Source: an uncultured Fretibacterium sp. (GTDB lineage Bacteria; Synergistota; Synergistia; Synergistales; Aminobacteriaceae). From it: DNA of 23,904 nucleotides. The stretch spans positions 1-23,904 of the forward strand of contig CALEPX010000098.1 in NCBI GenBank assembly GCA_937911045.1, written 5' to 3'. The notes beneath the pieces were generated by a model. It searched no databases. It was not told the origin of the DNA and saw only the letters and a program-made list of their open reading frames with translations. A program made the position numbers and the translations under genes. Shown here in pieces: positions 7,321 to 14,811 of this stretch. The number at the start of each line of letters is the position of its first letter. The first letter of the stretch is position 1.

Positions 7321-7698
7321 TTACTTAGTCGCAACTTTCTTGTTAGCGATTGTCTTACGAGGCCCTTTACGAGTTCTCGCGTTAGTTTTCGTGCGCTGAC
7401 CTCTGACGGGAAGTCCGAGCCTGTGTCTGAGTCCGCGATAGCAGCCGATGTCGATTAAGCGTTTAATATTCATGGAAATCTCACGTCTTAAATCGCCCTC
7501 GACTTTGTAATTATCCTCGATTTCACGGCGCAATTTCTGAGCGTCTGATTCTTCGAGATCTTTCACGCGAACATCTGGATTAACTCCGGTTTTCGCCAAA
7601 ATATTCTGGCTGGTCTTCAAGCCGATGCCGAAAATATACGTCAACGCGATCTCAATGCGCTTCTCACGGGGCAAATCTACTCCTGCGATTCTTGCCAT
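7321..7698 (-). CDS. rpsM: 30S ribosomal protein uS13
   Basis: uS13 sits in the small-subunit head and contacts P-site tRNA and 23S rRNA (intersubunit bridge B1). The 125-aa protein opens MARIAGVDLPREKRIEIALT. It has the helix-hairpin region YIFGIGLKTSQNIL and the C-terminal signature RGLRHRLGLPVRGQRTKTNA, then a Lys/Arg-rich tail. The length is normal. Its SD, AGGAGG at 7712-7717, lies inside the last codons of rpmJ, 13 nt before the ATG. Confidence 0.97.
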   Translation of the reverse strand: MARIAGVDLPREKRIEIALTYIFGIGLKTSQNILAKTGVNPDVRVKDLEESDAQKLRREIEDNYKVEGDLRREISMNIKRLIDIGCYRGLRHRLGLPVRGQRTKTNARTRKGPRKTIANKKVATK

Positions 7699-7708
7699 TT
7701 TTTACAAA

Positions 7709-7834
7709 CTACCTCCTGACACCCTGTCTTTGTTTATGCCTTGGATTACGAGAGCAGATTATGTGTACGACACCGTGTCGCCTGACAACTCTGCAAAACT
7801 CACAAATCGGTTTAACCGACGGTCTTACTTTCAT
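7709..7834 (-). CDS. rpmJ: 50S ribosomal protein bL36 (zinc type)
   Basis: This is a small gene I translated by hand: 41 codons from ATG at 7834 to TAG at 7709. It opens with MKVRPSVKPICEFCRVVRR and ends with PRHKQRQGVRR, which is clearly bL36. Zinc ligands are Cys11, Cys14, Cys27 and His33, so this is the zinc-binding (C+) form. It is slightly longer than the common 37-aa version because of Val-Arg-Arg at the end. The two Arg codons (AGG AGG) also form the SD of rpsM. It has its own TTAGGAGTG SD. Its position between infA and rpsM is the standard one. Confidence 0.95.
   Translation of the reverse strand: MKVRPSVKPICEFCRVVRRHGVVHIICSRNPRHKQRQGVRR
7712..7717 (-). promoter_or_regulatory. Shine-Dalgarno of rpsM inside the end of rpmJ
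   Basis: AGGAGG, a perfect anti-16S match, is formed by the last two Arg codons of rpmJ just before its TAG stop. It lies 13 nt upstream of the rpsM ATG. The overlap would couple translation of bL36 and uS13. Confidence 0.7.
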
Positions 7835-7869
7835 GATTTGTATCACTCCTAATTAATAATGCGATTAAA

Positions 7870-8115
7870 TTACTTGTAACGGTAAATTATCCTGCCTCTT
7901 GTTAGATCATACGGAGAAATCTCGACCAGAACTTTGTCGCCGGGAAGAATCCTGATGAAGTGCATTCGCATTTTGCCGCTGACGTGTGCCAGGATTCTAT
8001 GGCCGTTTTCGAGATCAACCCGGAACATAGCGTTGGGCAGCGGTTCAGCAATAACGCCTTTTGCCTCGATTACGTCTTCTTTGCCGGTTTTGCCTGAGTT
8101 ATTATTTAATGCCAT
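7870..8115 (-). CDS. infA: Translation initiation factor IF-1
   Basis: IF-1 binds the ribosomal A site during initiation and supports IF-2 and IF-3. The 81-aa protein has the S1/OB-fold core: DVIEAKGVIAEPLPNAMFRV (14-33), GHRILAHVSGKMRMHFIRILPGD and a C-terminal SPYDLTRGRIIYRYK. An N-terminal stretch of about 10 residues (ALNNNSGKTGK) precedes the usual start and is polar. The ATG at 8115 has a GGAGG SD 10 nt upstream and overlaps the end of map by 10 nt, giving tight coupling. Confidence 0.96.
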   Translation of the reverse strand: MALNNNSGKTGKEDVIEAKGVIAEPLPNAMFRVDLENGHRILAHVSGKMRMHFIRILPGDKVLVEISPYDLTRGRIIYRYK

Positions 8116-8876
8116 GGTGTCAAAACCTCCGCGTGATCTTCGTAAATTGCGACAGTTCGTTCAAAATGCGCTGCGTCAGAGCCATCTTTCGTCAAGACCG
8201 TCCAGCCGTTCGGTGCGATTTTCACGTCATATTTTCCCGACGTAATCATCGGTTCGATTGCGATTGTCATACCTGCTTTGAGTGTCATGCCGGAATGAGC
8301 TTCACCGAAATTCGGAACTTGTGGCGACTCGTGCATTTTCCTGCCGATTCCATGACCGGTGTAATCACGAACAACTCCGCAATGATTTTTCTCGGCGTAA
8401 TTCTGAACAGCAAAGCCAATGTCACCGAGCGTATTTTTCGCAACCGCCGCGTTAATCGCAAGTTCAAGCGCGTTCTGTGTAACGTCCAGCAAATTTCTGC
8501 GCTCCTGATTTATTTCGCCGACCGGATACGTGCAGGCCGCATCGCCGCAATAGCCATTCAAGACAACGCCGACATCAATGCTGATAATATCGCCCTCTTG
8601 CAAAATGCGATTCGAATCCGGGATTCCGTGAACTACTTCGTCATTGATCGACGCGCAAATCGACGCAGGAAACGGTGTCATATCGCGACTTGGTCTGTAA
8701 TTCTTGAATGCCGGAACCGCGTTATTCCTGCGAATGAAATCTTCGGCTGTGACATCAAGTTCAAGTGTCGAAATTCCCGGGCGAATTTTCTCGCGCATGA
8801 GATCAAGAACGTCTGCCGTCAATTTACCCGCAGCTCTCATCAAGTCCAGTTCGTTCTGAGTTTTAATCTTTATCAT
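8106..8876 (-). CDS. map: Methionine aminopeptidase, type I
   Basis: This enzyme removes the initiator Met from nascent proteins as they leave the ribosome. The 256-aa length is normal for the short type Ia form without an N-terminal zinc domain. The five metal ligands are visible: Asp101 (SIDVGV), Asp112 (YCGDAA), His175 (GHGIGRKMHE), Glu208 (IAIEPM) and Glu239 (HFERTVAI). His83 in the VVHGIPD block is the usual substrate-site His. It lies between adk and infA, the standard order, and its last codons overlap infA. Confidence 0.97.
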   Translation of the reverse strand: MIKIKTQNELDLMRAAGKLTADVLDLMREKIRPGISTLELDVTAEDFIRRNNAVPAFKNYRPSRDMTPFPASICASINDEVVHGIPDSNRILQEGDIISIDVGVVLNGYCGDAACTYPVGEINQERRNLLDVTQNALELAINAAVAKNTLGDIGFAVQNYAEKNHCGVVRDYTGHGIGRKMHESPQVPNFGEAHSGMTLKAGMTIAIEPMITSGKYDVKIAPNGWTVLTKDGSDAAHFERTVAIYEDHAEVLTPWH

Positions 8877-8883
8877 GTTATTA

Positions 8884-9504
8884 CTAGCTCAAATGAACCG
8901 AAACTCTCTCGAAAATTTCTTCCGGTGAACCAGAAGCGGCTATCTCGTGCAGGATATTTTTCCCGGCGTAATACTCAAGCAGCGATTTGTTATTCACGTG
9001 AAAAATTGCCAGACGATTTCGAATCGTATTCTCGTTGTCGTCGTCACGTTTATACATCTCGCCACCGCACGCCGGACATGAATCGAAATCCCCGTTGAAG
9101 ATTTTTCCGCAAGATTTGCACGTCAAGCGTTTTGATAATCTCGCAATAATTTCCTGATCTGGGACTGCGAAATAAAATACTGCGCTCAACGGTCGAGAAT
9201 TTTTGCTCAAGTACTCGTCAAGAAATTGCGCCTGCTCAAACGTTCTCGGGAATCCGTCCAACATGAAGCTTGCGTCGCCGATCTCATCGAGTTTGCCAGC
9301 CAGCATGTTATTAATCACTTCGTCCGGAACTAATTGCCCGGCGTCCATGAATTTTTTCGCTTCGAGCCCGAGTTGTGTGTGATTTTTCACATTCTCACGC
9401 AGAATATCGCCCGTCGAAATGTGAACGACATTGTGCCTGCTCTTAATCAATCCGCCCTGTGTACCTTTGCCGGAACCCGGCGCACCTAATAATACAAGAC
9501 GCAT
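8884..9504 (-). CDS. adk: Adenylate kinase with a compact Cys4 lid
   Basis: Adenylate kinase interconverts ATP + AMP and 2 ADP. The 206-aa protein has P-loop GAPGSGKGT (7-15), the STGDILR AMP-binding block (30-36) and DGFPRT (83-88) with the conserved Arg. The LID domain carries four Cys (129, 132, 143, 146) in C-x2-C-x10-C-x2-C order, which is a structural zinc site as in Gram-positive-type enzymes. The usual spacing of the middle segment is about 16 residues, so this lid is shortened, in line with a total length below the usual ~215. It sits between secY and map, 4 nt after secY. Confidence 0.96.
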   Translation of the reverse strand: MRLVLLGAPGSGKGTQGGLIKSRHNVVHISTGDILRENVKNHTQLGLEAKKFMDAGQLVPDEVINNMLAGKLDEIGDASFMLDGFPRTFEQAQFLDEYLSKNSRPLSAVFYFAVPDQEIIARLSKRLTCKSCGKIFNGDFDSCPACGGEMYKRDDDNENTIRNRLAIFHVNNKSLLEYYAGKNILHEIAASGSPEEIFERVSVHLS

Positions 9505-9508
9505 GTTC

Positions 9509-10807
9509 TTAACCTCTCAAGAGTCCGCGTGAATGACCGGATTTCTTGAGTATCCCGTCATAATTTCGCATCAATAACTGCGCTTCGACCTGCTGCACCG
9601 TGTCCATTGCGACACCGACAACGATCAAAACCGCTGTGCCACCGAAATAGAACGAATTTACGCCCAAAACCGATGACATTACATTTGGAATCAACGCAAC
9701 GATTGCCAGAAAAACTCCGCCGGCAAGTGTGATTCGCTCCATTACGCGTGTTATATAATCCGAAGTTGGCTGCCCGGGTCTGATTCCCAGAATGAAGCCG
9801 CCATATTTCTTCATGTTGTTCGCAATATCCGTCGGGTTAAACACAACTGCCGTGTAGAAATACGAAAAGAATATTATCAGCGCAACGTAGCAAATTAAAT
9901 ATAAAAAGCTATTCGGCGCGAAAATATCACGAACAACTCTGGCGAACGCATTGTCCACGAAATAATTCGCGATCGTGTACGGGAAAATCAGCAGCGAACT
10001 CGCGAAAATTATCGGGATAACTCCGGATTGATTCACTTTCAACGGAATGAACGTGCTTTGACCGCCGTATACTTTATTACCGACAACGCGCTTTGCGTAC
10101 TGAACCGGTAATCTGCGCTGACCTTCCTGAAGCAGAATACAGCCCGCAACGACTACGACTATTAAGACCAAGCCGATTAACAACGCGATTAAATTCAACT
10201 GTCCGATGCTGACCATTGAGATCGTCTGAATAATTGCCTCAGGGATTCTCGCGACAATTCCTGCGAAGATTAAAAGCGAAATTCCGTTGCCGATTCCGTG
10301 ATCCGTCAATTCCTCGCCGAGCCACATAACCGCCATTGAACCAGCAACAAGCGTAATCACAACGAGCAGCCAGTTCAAGAATCCGCCGAGCATAATCCCG
10401 TTGCTGCCGAGCCACGCCGTCATGCCTATAGATTGCACAAGCGCGAAAATCACAGCACCGTAACGCGTCCACTGAACGATTTTTTTCTGACCATCGGTTG
10501 AATCCTTCTGCATTTTTTCCAGGAACGGGAAGATTACGACTAAGAGCTGCATTACGATACTTGAGTTAATATACGGAGCAACTCCGAGAGAGAAAATTCC
10601 CAAGCGGCTCAATGCTCCACCCGAGAACAAATTCAGGAAATCAAGAACTCCATTCGTCTCCCTGAAAATTCCAGCAAGTGCGGCACGGTCAATGCCCGGA
10701 GTCGGAATATACGCCCCGAGCCTGAATATGAACAAAATCGCGATTGTGAAAAAAATTCTGCGCTTCAAGTCAGGAAGCCTGAAAATGTCTCCTAATGACC
10801 CGAACAC
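9509..10807 (-). CDS. secY: Protein translocase channel subunit SecY
   Basis: SecY forms the membrane channel for Sec-dependent export and membrane insertion. The 432-aa protein has about ten hydrophobic helices. Recognisable family blocks include the N-terminal FRLPDLKRRIFFTIAILFIFRLGAY region, FSLGVAPYINSSI (plug/TM2 region), GIGNGISLLIFAGIV and the cytosolic YGGQSTFIPLKVNQSGVIPIIFASS loop (C4), then GGFILGIRPGQPTSDYI (C5). The start is GTG at 10807 with GGAGG at 10815-10819, 7 nt upstream, lying in the last codons of rplO. Genes follow in the order secY-adk-map. Confidence 0.97.
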   Translation of the reverse strand: MFGSLGDIFRLPDLKRRIFFTIAILFIFRLGAYIPTPGIDRAALAGIFRETNGVLDFLNLFSGGALSRLGIFSLGVAPYINSSIVMQLLVVIFPFLEKMQKDSTDGQKKIVQWTRYGAVIFALVQSIGMTAWLGSNGIMLGGFLNWLLVVITLVAGSMAVMWLGEELTDHGIGNGISLLIFAGIVARIPEAIIQTISMVSIGQLNLIALLIGLVLIVVVVAGCILLQEGQRRLPVQYAKRVVGNKVYGGQSTFIPLKVNQSGVIPIIFASSLLIFPYTIANYFVDNAFARVVRDIFAPNSFLYLICYVALIIFFSYFYTAVVFNPTDIANNMKKYGGFILGIRPGQPTSDYITRVMERITLAGGVFLAIVALIPNVMSSVLGVNSFYFGGTAVLIVVGVAMDTVQQVEAQLLMRNYDGILKKSGHSRGLLRG

Positions 10808-10809
10808 TG

Positions 10810-11262
10810 TTAAGCCTCCGTATTCGCGCTGCCACCCGCAGCCTGAATCTTCGAGATTGCGCCCTTACTGAACGCATTAGCAGTAATTTTGAAAGCCTTC
10901 GAAAGCTCACCGTCACCCAAAATCTTCACAGGTTTATCAAGATCATGAATCAATCTTGCGTCGAATAATTCCTGAGCCTTGATTTCTGCACCGGACTCGA
11001 ATTTCTTCTCAAGCATGTCGAGATTCACAATCTGGAAAACTTTTGCAAATCTTGCGTTATTAAAGCCACGTTTGGGAGTTCTGCGCGTCAACGGCATCTG
11101 ACCGCCCTCGAATCCCGGACGAACGCCACCGCCTGCACGCGCTTTGTCACCCTTGTGACCTTTTCCCGAAGTCTTGCCCTTACCTGAGCCGGGACCTTGA
11201 CCCAGACGCTTTGATTTATGCGTCGAGCCTTCTGACGGGTGAAGATCATGTAAACTTATCAT
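10810..11262 (-). CDS. rplO: 50S ribosomal protein uL15
   Basis: uL15 is an early assembly protein of the large subunit with a long extended N-terminus. The 150-aa protein has the Gly/Lys-rich opening (GQGPGSGKGKTSGKGHKGDK, 22-41) and the GGVRPGFEGGQMPLTRRTPKRGF block. The C-terminal globular part ends with KGAISKIQAAGGSANTEA. The length is normal. It directly follows rpmD, and its last codons carry the SD of secY. Confidence 0.96.
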   Translation of the reverse strand: MISLHDLHPSEGSTHKSKRLGQGPGSGKGKTSGKGHKGDKARAGGGVRPGFEGGQMPLTRRTPKRGFNNARFAKVFQIVNLDMLEKKFESGAEIKAQELFDARLIHDLDKPVKILGDGELSKAFKITANAFSKGAISKIQAAGGSANTEA

Positions 11263-11445
11263 TTATTCGCTAACCTCCCACTTTACCAAATGTCTCACGC
11301 TATTCAACATTCCCATGACTTGAGGCGTTGCTTCGTGTTCGACTTTGGAATTTAATTTCTTGAAGCCCAATGCTTTAATCGTGCGCTTTTGACGAATCGG
11401 GAAGGCTATTGCGCTTTTAACCCACGTTGCTTTTACTTTAGGCAT
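11263..11445 (-). CDS. rpmD: 50S ribosomal protein uL30
   Basis: uL30 is a small large-subunit protein (60 aa here). It has the family pattern of an opening strand (KATWVKSAIAFPIRQKRTIK), then GFKKLNSKVEHEATPQVMGMLNSV and HLVKWEV. It overlaps the end of rpsE by 8 nt and abuts rplO, so translation is coupled. uL30 is missing from some phyla, so its presence is a mild taxonomic marker. Confidence 0.94.
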   Translation of the reverse strand: MPKVKATWVKSAIAFPIRQKRTIKALGFKKLNSKVEHEATPQVMGMLNSVRHLVKWEVSE

Positions 11446-11956
11446 TTGTACCAGCCTCCTGAGCTATGTGTTCATTTGCGAGACCTCTGAGTTTCATGAT
11501 CTCGGATTTTGTGCGCGTCATCTTAATAGCCTCGAGTGTTGCATGAGCTACGTTAATTGCGTTCGACGTTCTGCCTGTGACTTTCGTAACGACGTCTTTA
11601 ACACCGCCGAGTTCCATGATTGCGCGGACAACACCGCCAGCGATAACACCGGTTCCAGCTGGTGACGGCTTCAACAGAACTCTTGCAGCTCCGAACTCAC
11701 CGACGACCGGGTGCGGAATCGTATCTCCGTCATGCTTGACCTGAACGAGATTCTTGCTTGCCTTGTCAATTCCCTTACGAACTGCCTCAGCAATTTCCTT
11801 CGCCTTGCCAATCGCAATCCCGACGCAATTCTGACCGTCACCAACAACGACCAGAACCGCGAACTTGAATCTTTTGCCGCCCTTGACGACTTTTGAAACA
11901 CGATTTATAGCAACGACGCGCTCCTCGAATTTGACATCTTGAACAGCTGCTACCAA
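11438..11956 (-). CDS. rpsE: 30S ribosomal protein uS5
   Basis: uS5 helps form the mRNA entry channel and affects decoding accuracy. The 172-aa protein has the double-stranded-RNA-binding-like N-domain (FEERVVAINRVSKVVKGGKR, 10-29, and LVVVGDGQNCVGIAIGKAKE) and the C-domain with GTGVIAGGVVRAIMELGGVKDV and GRTSNAINVAHATLEAI. The start taken is TTG at 11956, directly after the rplR TAA. The upstream AAGGG is a modest SD, and coupling to rplR is likely. Confidence 0.95.
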   Translation of the reverse strand: MVAAVQDVKFEERVVAINRVSKVVKGGKRFKFAVLVVVGDGQNCVGIAIGKAKEIAEAVRKGIDKASKNLVQVKHDGDTIPHPVVGEFGAARVLLKPSPAGTGVIAGGVVRAIMELGGVKDVVTKVTGRTSNAINVAHATLEAIKMTRTKSEIMKLRGLANEHIAQEAGTNA

Positions 11957-12328
11957 TTAGAACACCAACCCTTCTGAACGTGCAGCATCAGCTATAGCCT
12001 TGACTTTGCCGTGATAAGCATGTCCGCCGCGATCGAAAACTACCGACGTGATTCCCTTTGATTTTGCGCGTTGAGCAGCCAGTTTGCCGATAATTTCCGC
12101 AGCCTTCATGTTGGAATTTGACGCTCCGGTGAACGTGTCCTTGAGCGATTTCTCGACCGTCGAAACTGAAGCCAGAGTTACGCCCTTCTCATCGTCGATT
12201 ATTTGCACGTAGAGATTCTTTAAACTCCTGAAAACCGAAAATCTTGGTTTCTCAGCAGTTCCGTATAACGTTTTGCGCAGACGTTCGTGACGAATTTTGC
12301 GCGATGTATTACGAGATTTTTTCTTCAT
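11957..12328 (-). CDS. rplR: 50S ribosomal protein uL18
   Basis: uL18 binds 5S rRNA together with uL5 in the central protuberance. The 123-aa protein has a basic N-terminus (KKKSRNTSRKIRHERLRKTL), then KPRFSVFRSLKNLYVQIIDD and the C-terminal VVFDRGGHAYHGKVKAIADA and ARSEGLVF blocks, all typical. The gap to rplF is 2 nt, and the stop codon abuts the rpsE TTG start. Confidence 0.96.
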   Translation of the reverse strand: MKKKSRNTSRKIRHERLRKTLYGTAEKPRFSVFRSLKNLYVQIIDDEKGVTLASVSTVEKSLKDTFTGASNSNMKAAEIIGKLAAQRAKSKGITSVVFDRGGHAYHGKVKAIADAARSEGLVF

Positions 12329-12330
12329 GA

Positions 12331-12870
12331 TTATTTCGCTCCGGTCTTTCCTGCTTTTCTGGCGATGTACTCGTTCTCAAATCTTATGCCCTTTCCGTGA
12401 TAAGGCTCCGGCGGTCTGAATTGCTTGATAATCGCACAAGTTTGACCGACAAGTTCTTTATCGATTCCGGACACGTGAAACTTGATCGGATTTTCGACTT
12501 TGATTTCGATCCCTTCCGGTGGGTCAAATTCAATCGGATGAGAATAACCCAGGTTCAGGACTAATTTCTTGCCTTGAGCTGCTGCACGCCAACCTACGCC
12601 GACGATTTCCATCGTTTTCGTGAAGCCGGTCGTAACGCCTGTGAGCATATTCGCGATTAACGCACGGGTCATGCCATGCCACGCCTTTTGCTGCTTTTCG
12701 TCAGATGCGCGCGAGACTTTTACGTGACCTTCGGATACATCAATCGTGATCCCTGGCATCAACGGTGTAGATAACTCGCCCTTTGTGCCCTTCACGAGAA
12801 TTTTATCCCCGGAAATCATGATCGACGCACCCTTTGGAATTTCGATTGCTTTGTTGCCAATTCTTGACAC
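12331..12870 (-). CDS. rplF: 50S ribosomal protein uL6
   Basis: uL6 lies near the GTPase-associated region and the sarcin-ricin loop. The 179-aa protein opens SRIGNKAIEIPKG, contains two repeated domains with GVTTGFTKTMEIVGVGWRAA, and ends with the signature PPEPYHGKGIRFENEYIARKAGKTGAK region. The start is GTG at 12870, with AGGAGG 7 nt upstream. The length is normal. Confidence 0.96.
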   Translation of the reverse strand: MSRIGNKAIEIPKGASIMISGDKILVKGTKGELSTPLMPGITIDVSEGHVKVSRASDEKQQKAWHGMTRALIANMLTGVTTGFTKTMEIVGVGWRAAAQGKKLVLNLGYSHPIEFDPPEGIEIKVENPIKFHVSGIDKELVGQTCAIIKQFRPPEPYHGKGIRFENEYIARKAGKTGAK

Positions 12871-12889
12871 GAGAATGCCTCCTTTTCAA

Positions 12890-13312
12890 TTACCAGACGT
12901 AGCAGAGAACTTCGCCGCCAAGTCCGAGCTTGTGAGCATCAGAGCTGGTTTTCAAGCCTTTTGACGTTGATAACACTGCGATCCCCAATCCGCCCATTAC
13001 GACCGGGATTTTATCATGTCCAACGTAAATTCTGCGGCCTGGTTTGGAAATTCTGCGCAAACCCTGAATAACGCGCTTTCTGGACGAATCCGAGAAATCA
13101 CTCGACGAGTAAGCCAGATAGATTCTAATATTATTATACGGCTTGTTCGGCTCAGAAATCATCCTGAAATTCTTGATATAGCCCTGTTCTTTCAGGATTC
13201 TAGCCAAAGCAAGCTTCATTTTGCTGGCAGGAATGTCAACGCTCTCCGAGAAAATCAGATTTGCGTTACGAATGCGTGTCAACATGTCCGATAACGGGTC
13301 ATTAACATACAT
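12890..13312 (-). CDS. rpsH: 30S ribosomal protein uS8
   Basis: uS8 is a primary 16S rRNA binder of the central domain; in E. coli it is also the spc-operon repressor. The 140-aa protein opens MYVNDPLSDMLTRIRNAN and has IPASKMKLALARILKEQGYI. It ends with the RNA-binding signature GIAVLSTSKGLKTSSDAHKL followed by GGEVLCYVW. It is slightly longer than the common ~132 aa because of the YSSSDFSDSSRKRVIQG middle segment. It lies 15 nt after rpsN. Confidence 0.96.
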   Translation of the reverse strand: MYVNDPLSDMLTRIRNANLIFSESVDIPASKMKLALARILKEQGYIKNFRMISEPNKPYNNIRIYLAYSSSDFSDSSRKRVIQGLRRISKPGRRIYVGHDKIPVVMGGLGIAVLSTSKGLKTSSDAHKLGLGGEVLCYVW

Positions 13313-13327
13313 GATTTCCTGACCTCC

Positions 13328-13513
13328 TTACCAACTTGATTTCACAACGCCGGGGAACGTTCCTTCCGAGGCGAGCTTACGGAAACAGCATCTGCACATG
13401 TCAAACATTCTCATGTAGCCATGAATCCTGCCGCACAAAGGGCAGCGATTATGTTGTCTTGTTGAGAATTTCGGAGGCAGAGTAGCTTTTATTTTTAGAG
13501 TCTTACGAGCCAA
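13328..13513 (-). CDS. rpsN: 30S ribosomal protein uS14, zinc type
   Basis: uS14 is part of the small-subunit head. At 61 aa it is the short zinc-binding form. The four Cys are in NRCPLCGRIHGYMRMFDMCR and CCFRK order (two CxxC pairs about 12 residues apart), and the protein ends with FPGVVKSSW. The start is TTG at 13513, giving MARKTLKIKA, which fits the family start; AAGGGGG lies 10 nt upstream. The zinc form is common in Firmicutes, Thermotoga and Synergistota-like groups. Confidence 0.95.
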   Translation of the reverse strand: MARKTLKIKATLPPKFSTRQHNRCPLCGRIHGYMRMFDMCRCCFRKLASEGTFPGVVKSSW

Positions 13514-13534
13514 TTTAATAAATCCCCCTTAATA

Positions 13535-14074
13535 TTAAGACCTGAACGGCATTCCCAAATCTTTCAAGAGCGCGAACGCCTCTTCATCAGTCTTTGCAGT
13601 CGTCACGATTGAGATATTCATGCCTCTCGGACGAATGACTTTATCATACGAAATCTCCGGGAAAATGAGCTGTTCACGAAGTCCCAAGTTATAATTTCCG
13701 CGACCGTCGAAGCCCTTTTTCGAAATTCCCTGAAAATCTTTAATTCCGGGCAATGCGAGCGAGATTAATCTATCAAGAAATTCCCACATTTTCGCGCCCC
13801 TGAGCGTAACTGAGCAGGCGACGGGCATATTCTGGCGGACTTTGAATCCAGCGATTGATCTTTTCGCACGCTTTAACAACGGCTGCTGACCAGTGATTGC
13901 GCGTAACTCGGCGATTGCTGCGTCCATGAATTTAATATCCAGTTTAGCGTCACCGACACCGATATTCACGACAACTTTCTCGATTTTCGGCAGCTGCATC
14001 ACATTCTTGTAATTAAACTGCTGCAGCAAATCTTTTGATACTTCGTTTTTATATTTATCAAGTAATCTTGGCAA
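13535..14074 (-). CDS. rplE: 50S ribosomal protein uL5 (TTG start)
   Basis: uL5 binds 5S rRNA and contacts P-site tRNA from the central protuberance. I chose the TTG at 14074 instead of the upstream GTG at 14083. It gives MPRLLDKYKNEVSKDLLQQF, the usual family N-terminus, and the normal length of 179 aa. It also leaves the AGGGGGTG SD at 14081-14088 properly spaced 6 nt away, whereas the GTG would lie inside that SD. Family blocks include NVMQLPKIEKVVVNIGVGDA, AITGQQPLLKRAKRSIAGFK and GRGNYNLGLREQLIFPEISYD. Confidence 0.95.
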   Translation of the reverse strand: MPRLLDKYKNEVSKDLLQQFNYKNVMQLPKIEKVVVNIGVGDAKLDIKFMDAAIAELRAITGQQPLLKRAKRSIAGFKVRQNMPVACSVTLRGAKMWEFLDRLISLALPGIKDFQGISKKGFDGRGNYNLGLREQLIFPEISYDKVIRPRGMNISIVTTAKTDEEAFALLKDLGMPFRS

Positions 14075-14091
14075 ATCTGACACCCCCTGAA

Positions 14092-14421
14092 CTAGTGCTG
14101 ATCAATTATCTCGCGGCACTTTTTGCAGACGCGGACTTTTTTGCCATTCTCCAAGAACGAAGAGCCAACACGTGTAGCTTTTCCGCACTGAGGACAGACG
14201 AGCATGACTTTCGACGCATAAATCGGAGCCTCTTGCTTAATAATTCCAGCCTGAGGATTTGTCTGAGACGGTCTGACGTGACGTGACACGACATTTACGC
14301 CTTCAACTACGACTAAATCGCGATTCTTCGTCAAAACTCTGCGAATGATTTTGCCCTCTTTGCCCTTGTCTTTTCCAGACAGAACTTTCACGCGGTCATT
14401 TTTCTTTAATCTTACTGACAT
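14092..14421 (-). CDS. rplX: 50S ribosomal protein uL24
   Basis: uL24 is an assembly-initiator protein of the large subunit and carries a KOW motif. The chosen ATG at 14421 gives a 109-aa protein opening SVRLKKNDRVKVLSGKDKGK, which covers the KOW region. It is preceded by AGGAGG 12 nt away; a GTG three codons earlier lies only 3 nt from that SD. The middle has GVNVVSRHVRPSQTNPQAGI and KQEAPIYASKVMLVCPQCGK. The C-terminal half has CPQC and CKKC pairs (about residues 73-76 and 96-99), a likely zinc ribbon as found in some uL24 proteins. Confidence 0.95.
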   Translation of the reverse strand: MSVRLKKNDRVKVLSGKDKGKEGKIIRRVLTKNRDLVVVEGVNVVSRHVRPSQTNPQAGIIKQEAPIYASKVMLVCPQCGKATRVGSSFLENGKKVRVCKKCREIIDQH

Positions 14422-14442
14422 GATTAACACTAACCTCCTGAA

Positions 14443-14811
14443 TTACACGACTTCCGGAGCGAGTGAGAGAATGCGCATGTATTTTTTAGCGCGCAGCTCA
14501 CGTCCAACGGGACCAAATATACGTGTGCCTCTGGGTTCTCCGTTTGAGTCTATTAAAACGGCGGCGTTGTCATCAAATCTTACGTACGAGCCATCACGAC
14601 GGCGAACTTCTTTTTTCGTGCGCACGATTACGGCTTTAACAACCGAGCCTTTCGCAATATTGCTATTCGGGATAGCCTCACGCACTGACGCGACGATTAC
14701 GTCACCAATCGTACCATATCGACGCTTCGAACCGCCCATCACCTGAATGCAGAATAACTTTCTCGCACCTGAATTATCTGCTACGTTAAGAACCGAAGTC
14801 AACTGGATCAT
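14443..14811 (-). CDS. rplN: 50S ribosomal protein uL14
   Basis: uL14 sits at the subunit interface and is contacted by RsfS. The 122-aa protein opens MIQLTSVLNVADNSGARKLF and has GDVIVASVREAIPNSNIAKGSVVKAVIVRT and SNGEPRGTRIFGPVGRELR, all family-typical and of normal length. Its SD AGGAGG (14820-14825) lies in the last codons of rpsQ, and the ATG directly follows the rpsQ stop, so the two are coupled. Confidence 0.97.
   Translation of the reverse strand: MIQLTSVLNVADNSGARKLFCIQVMGGSKRRYGTIGDVIVASVREAIPNSNIAKGSVVKAVIVRTKKEVRRRDGSYVRFDDNAAVLIDSNGEPRGTRIFGPVGRELRAKKYMRILSLAPEVV

Noticed and set aside
8061..9098. 345-codon plus-strand ORF opposite map and adk
   Set aside because: It lies antisense to two clearly conserved genes, has Arg/Cys/Phe-rich composition typical of an antisense shadow, no SD and no recognisable motif.
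14075..14083. GTG start for rplE at 14083
   Set aside because: It lies within the AGGGGGTG SD itself; the TTG three codons later has correct spacing and gives the family N-terminus and length.
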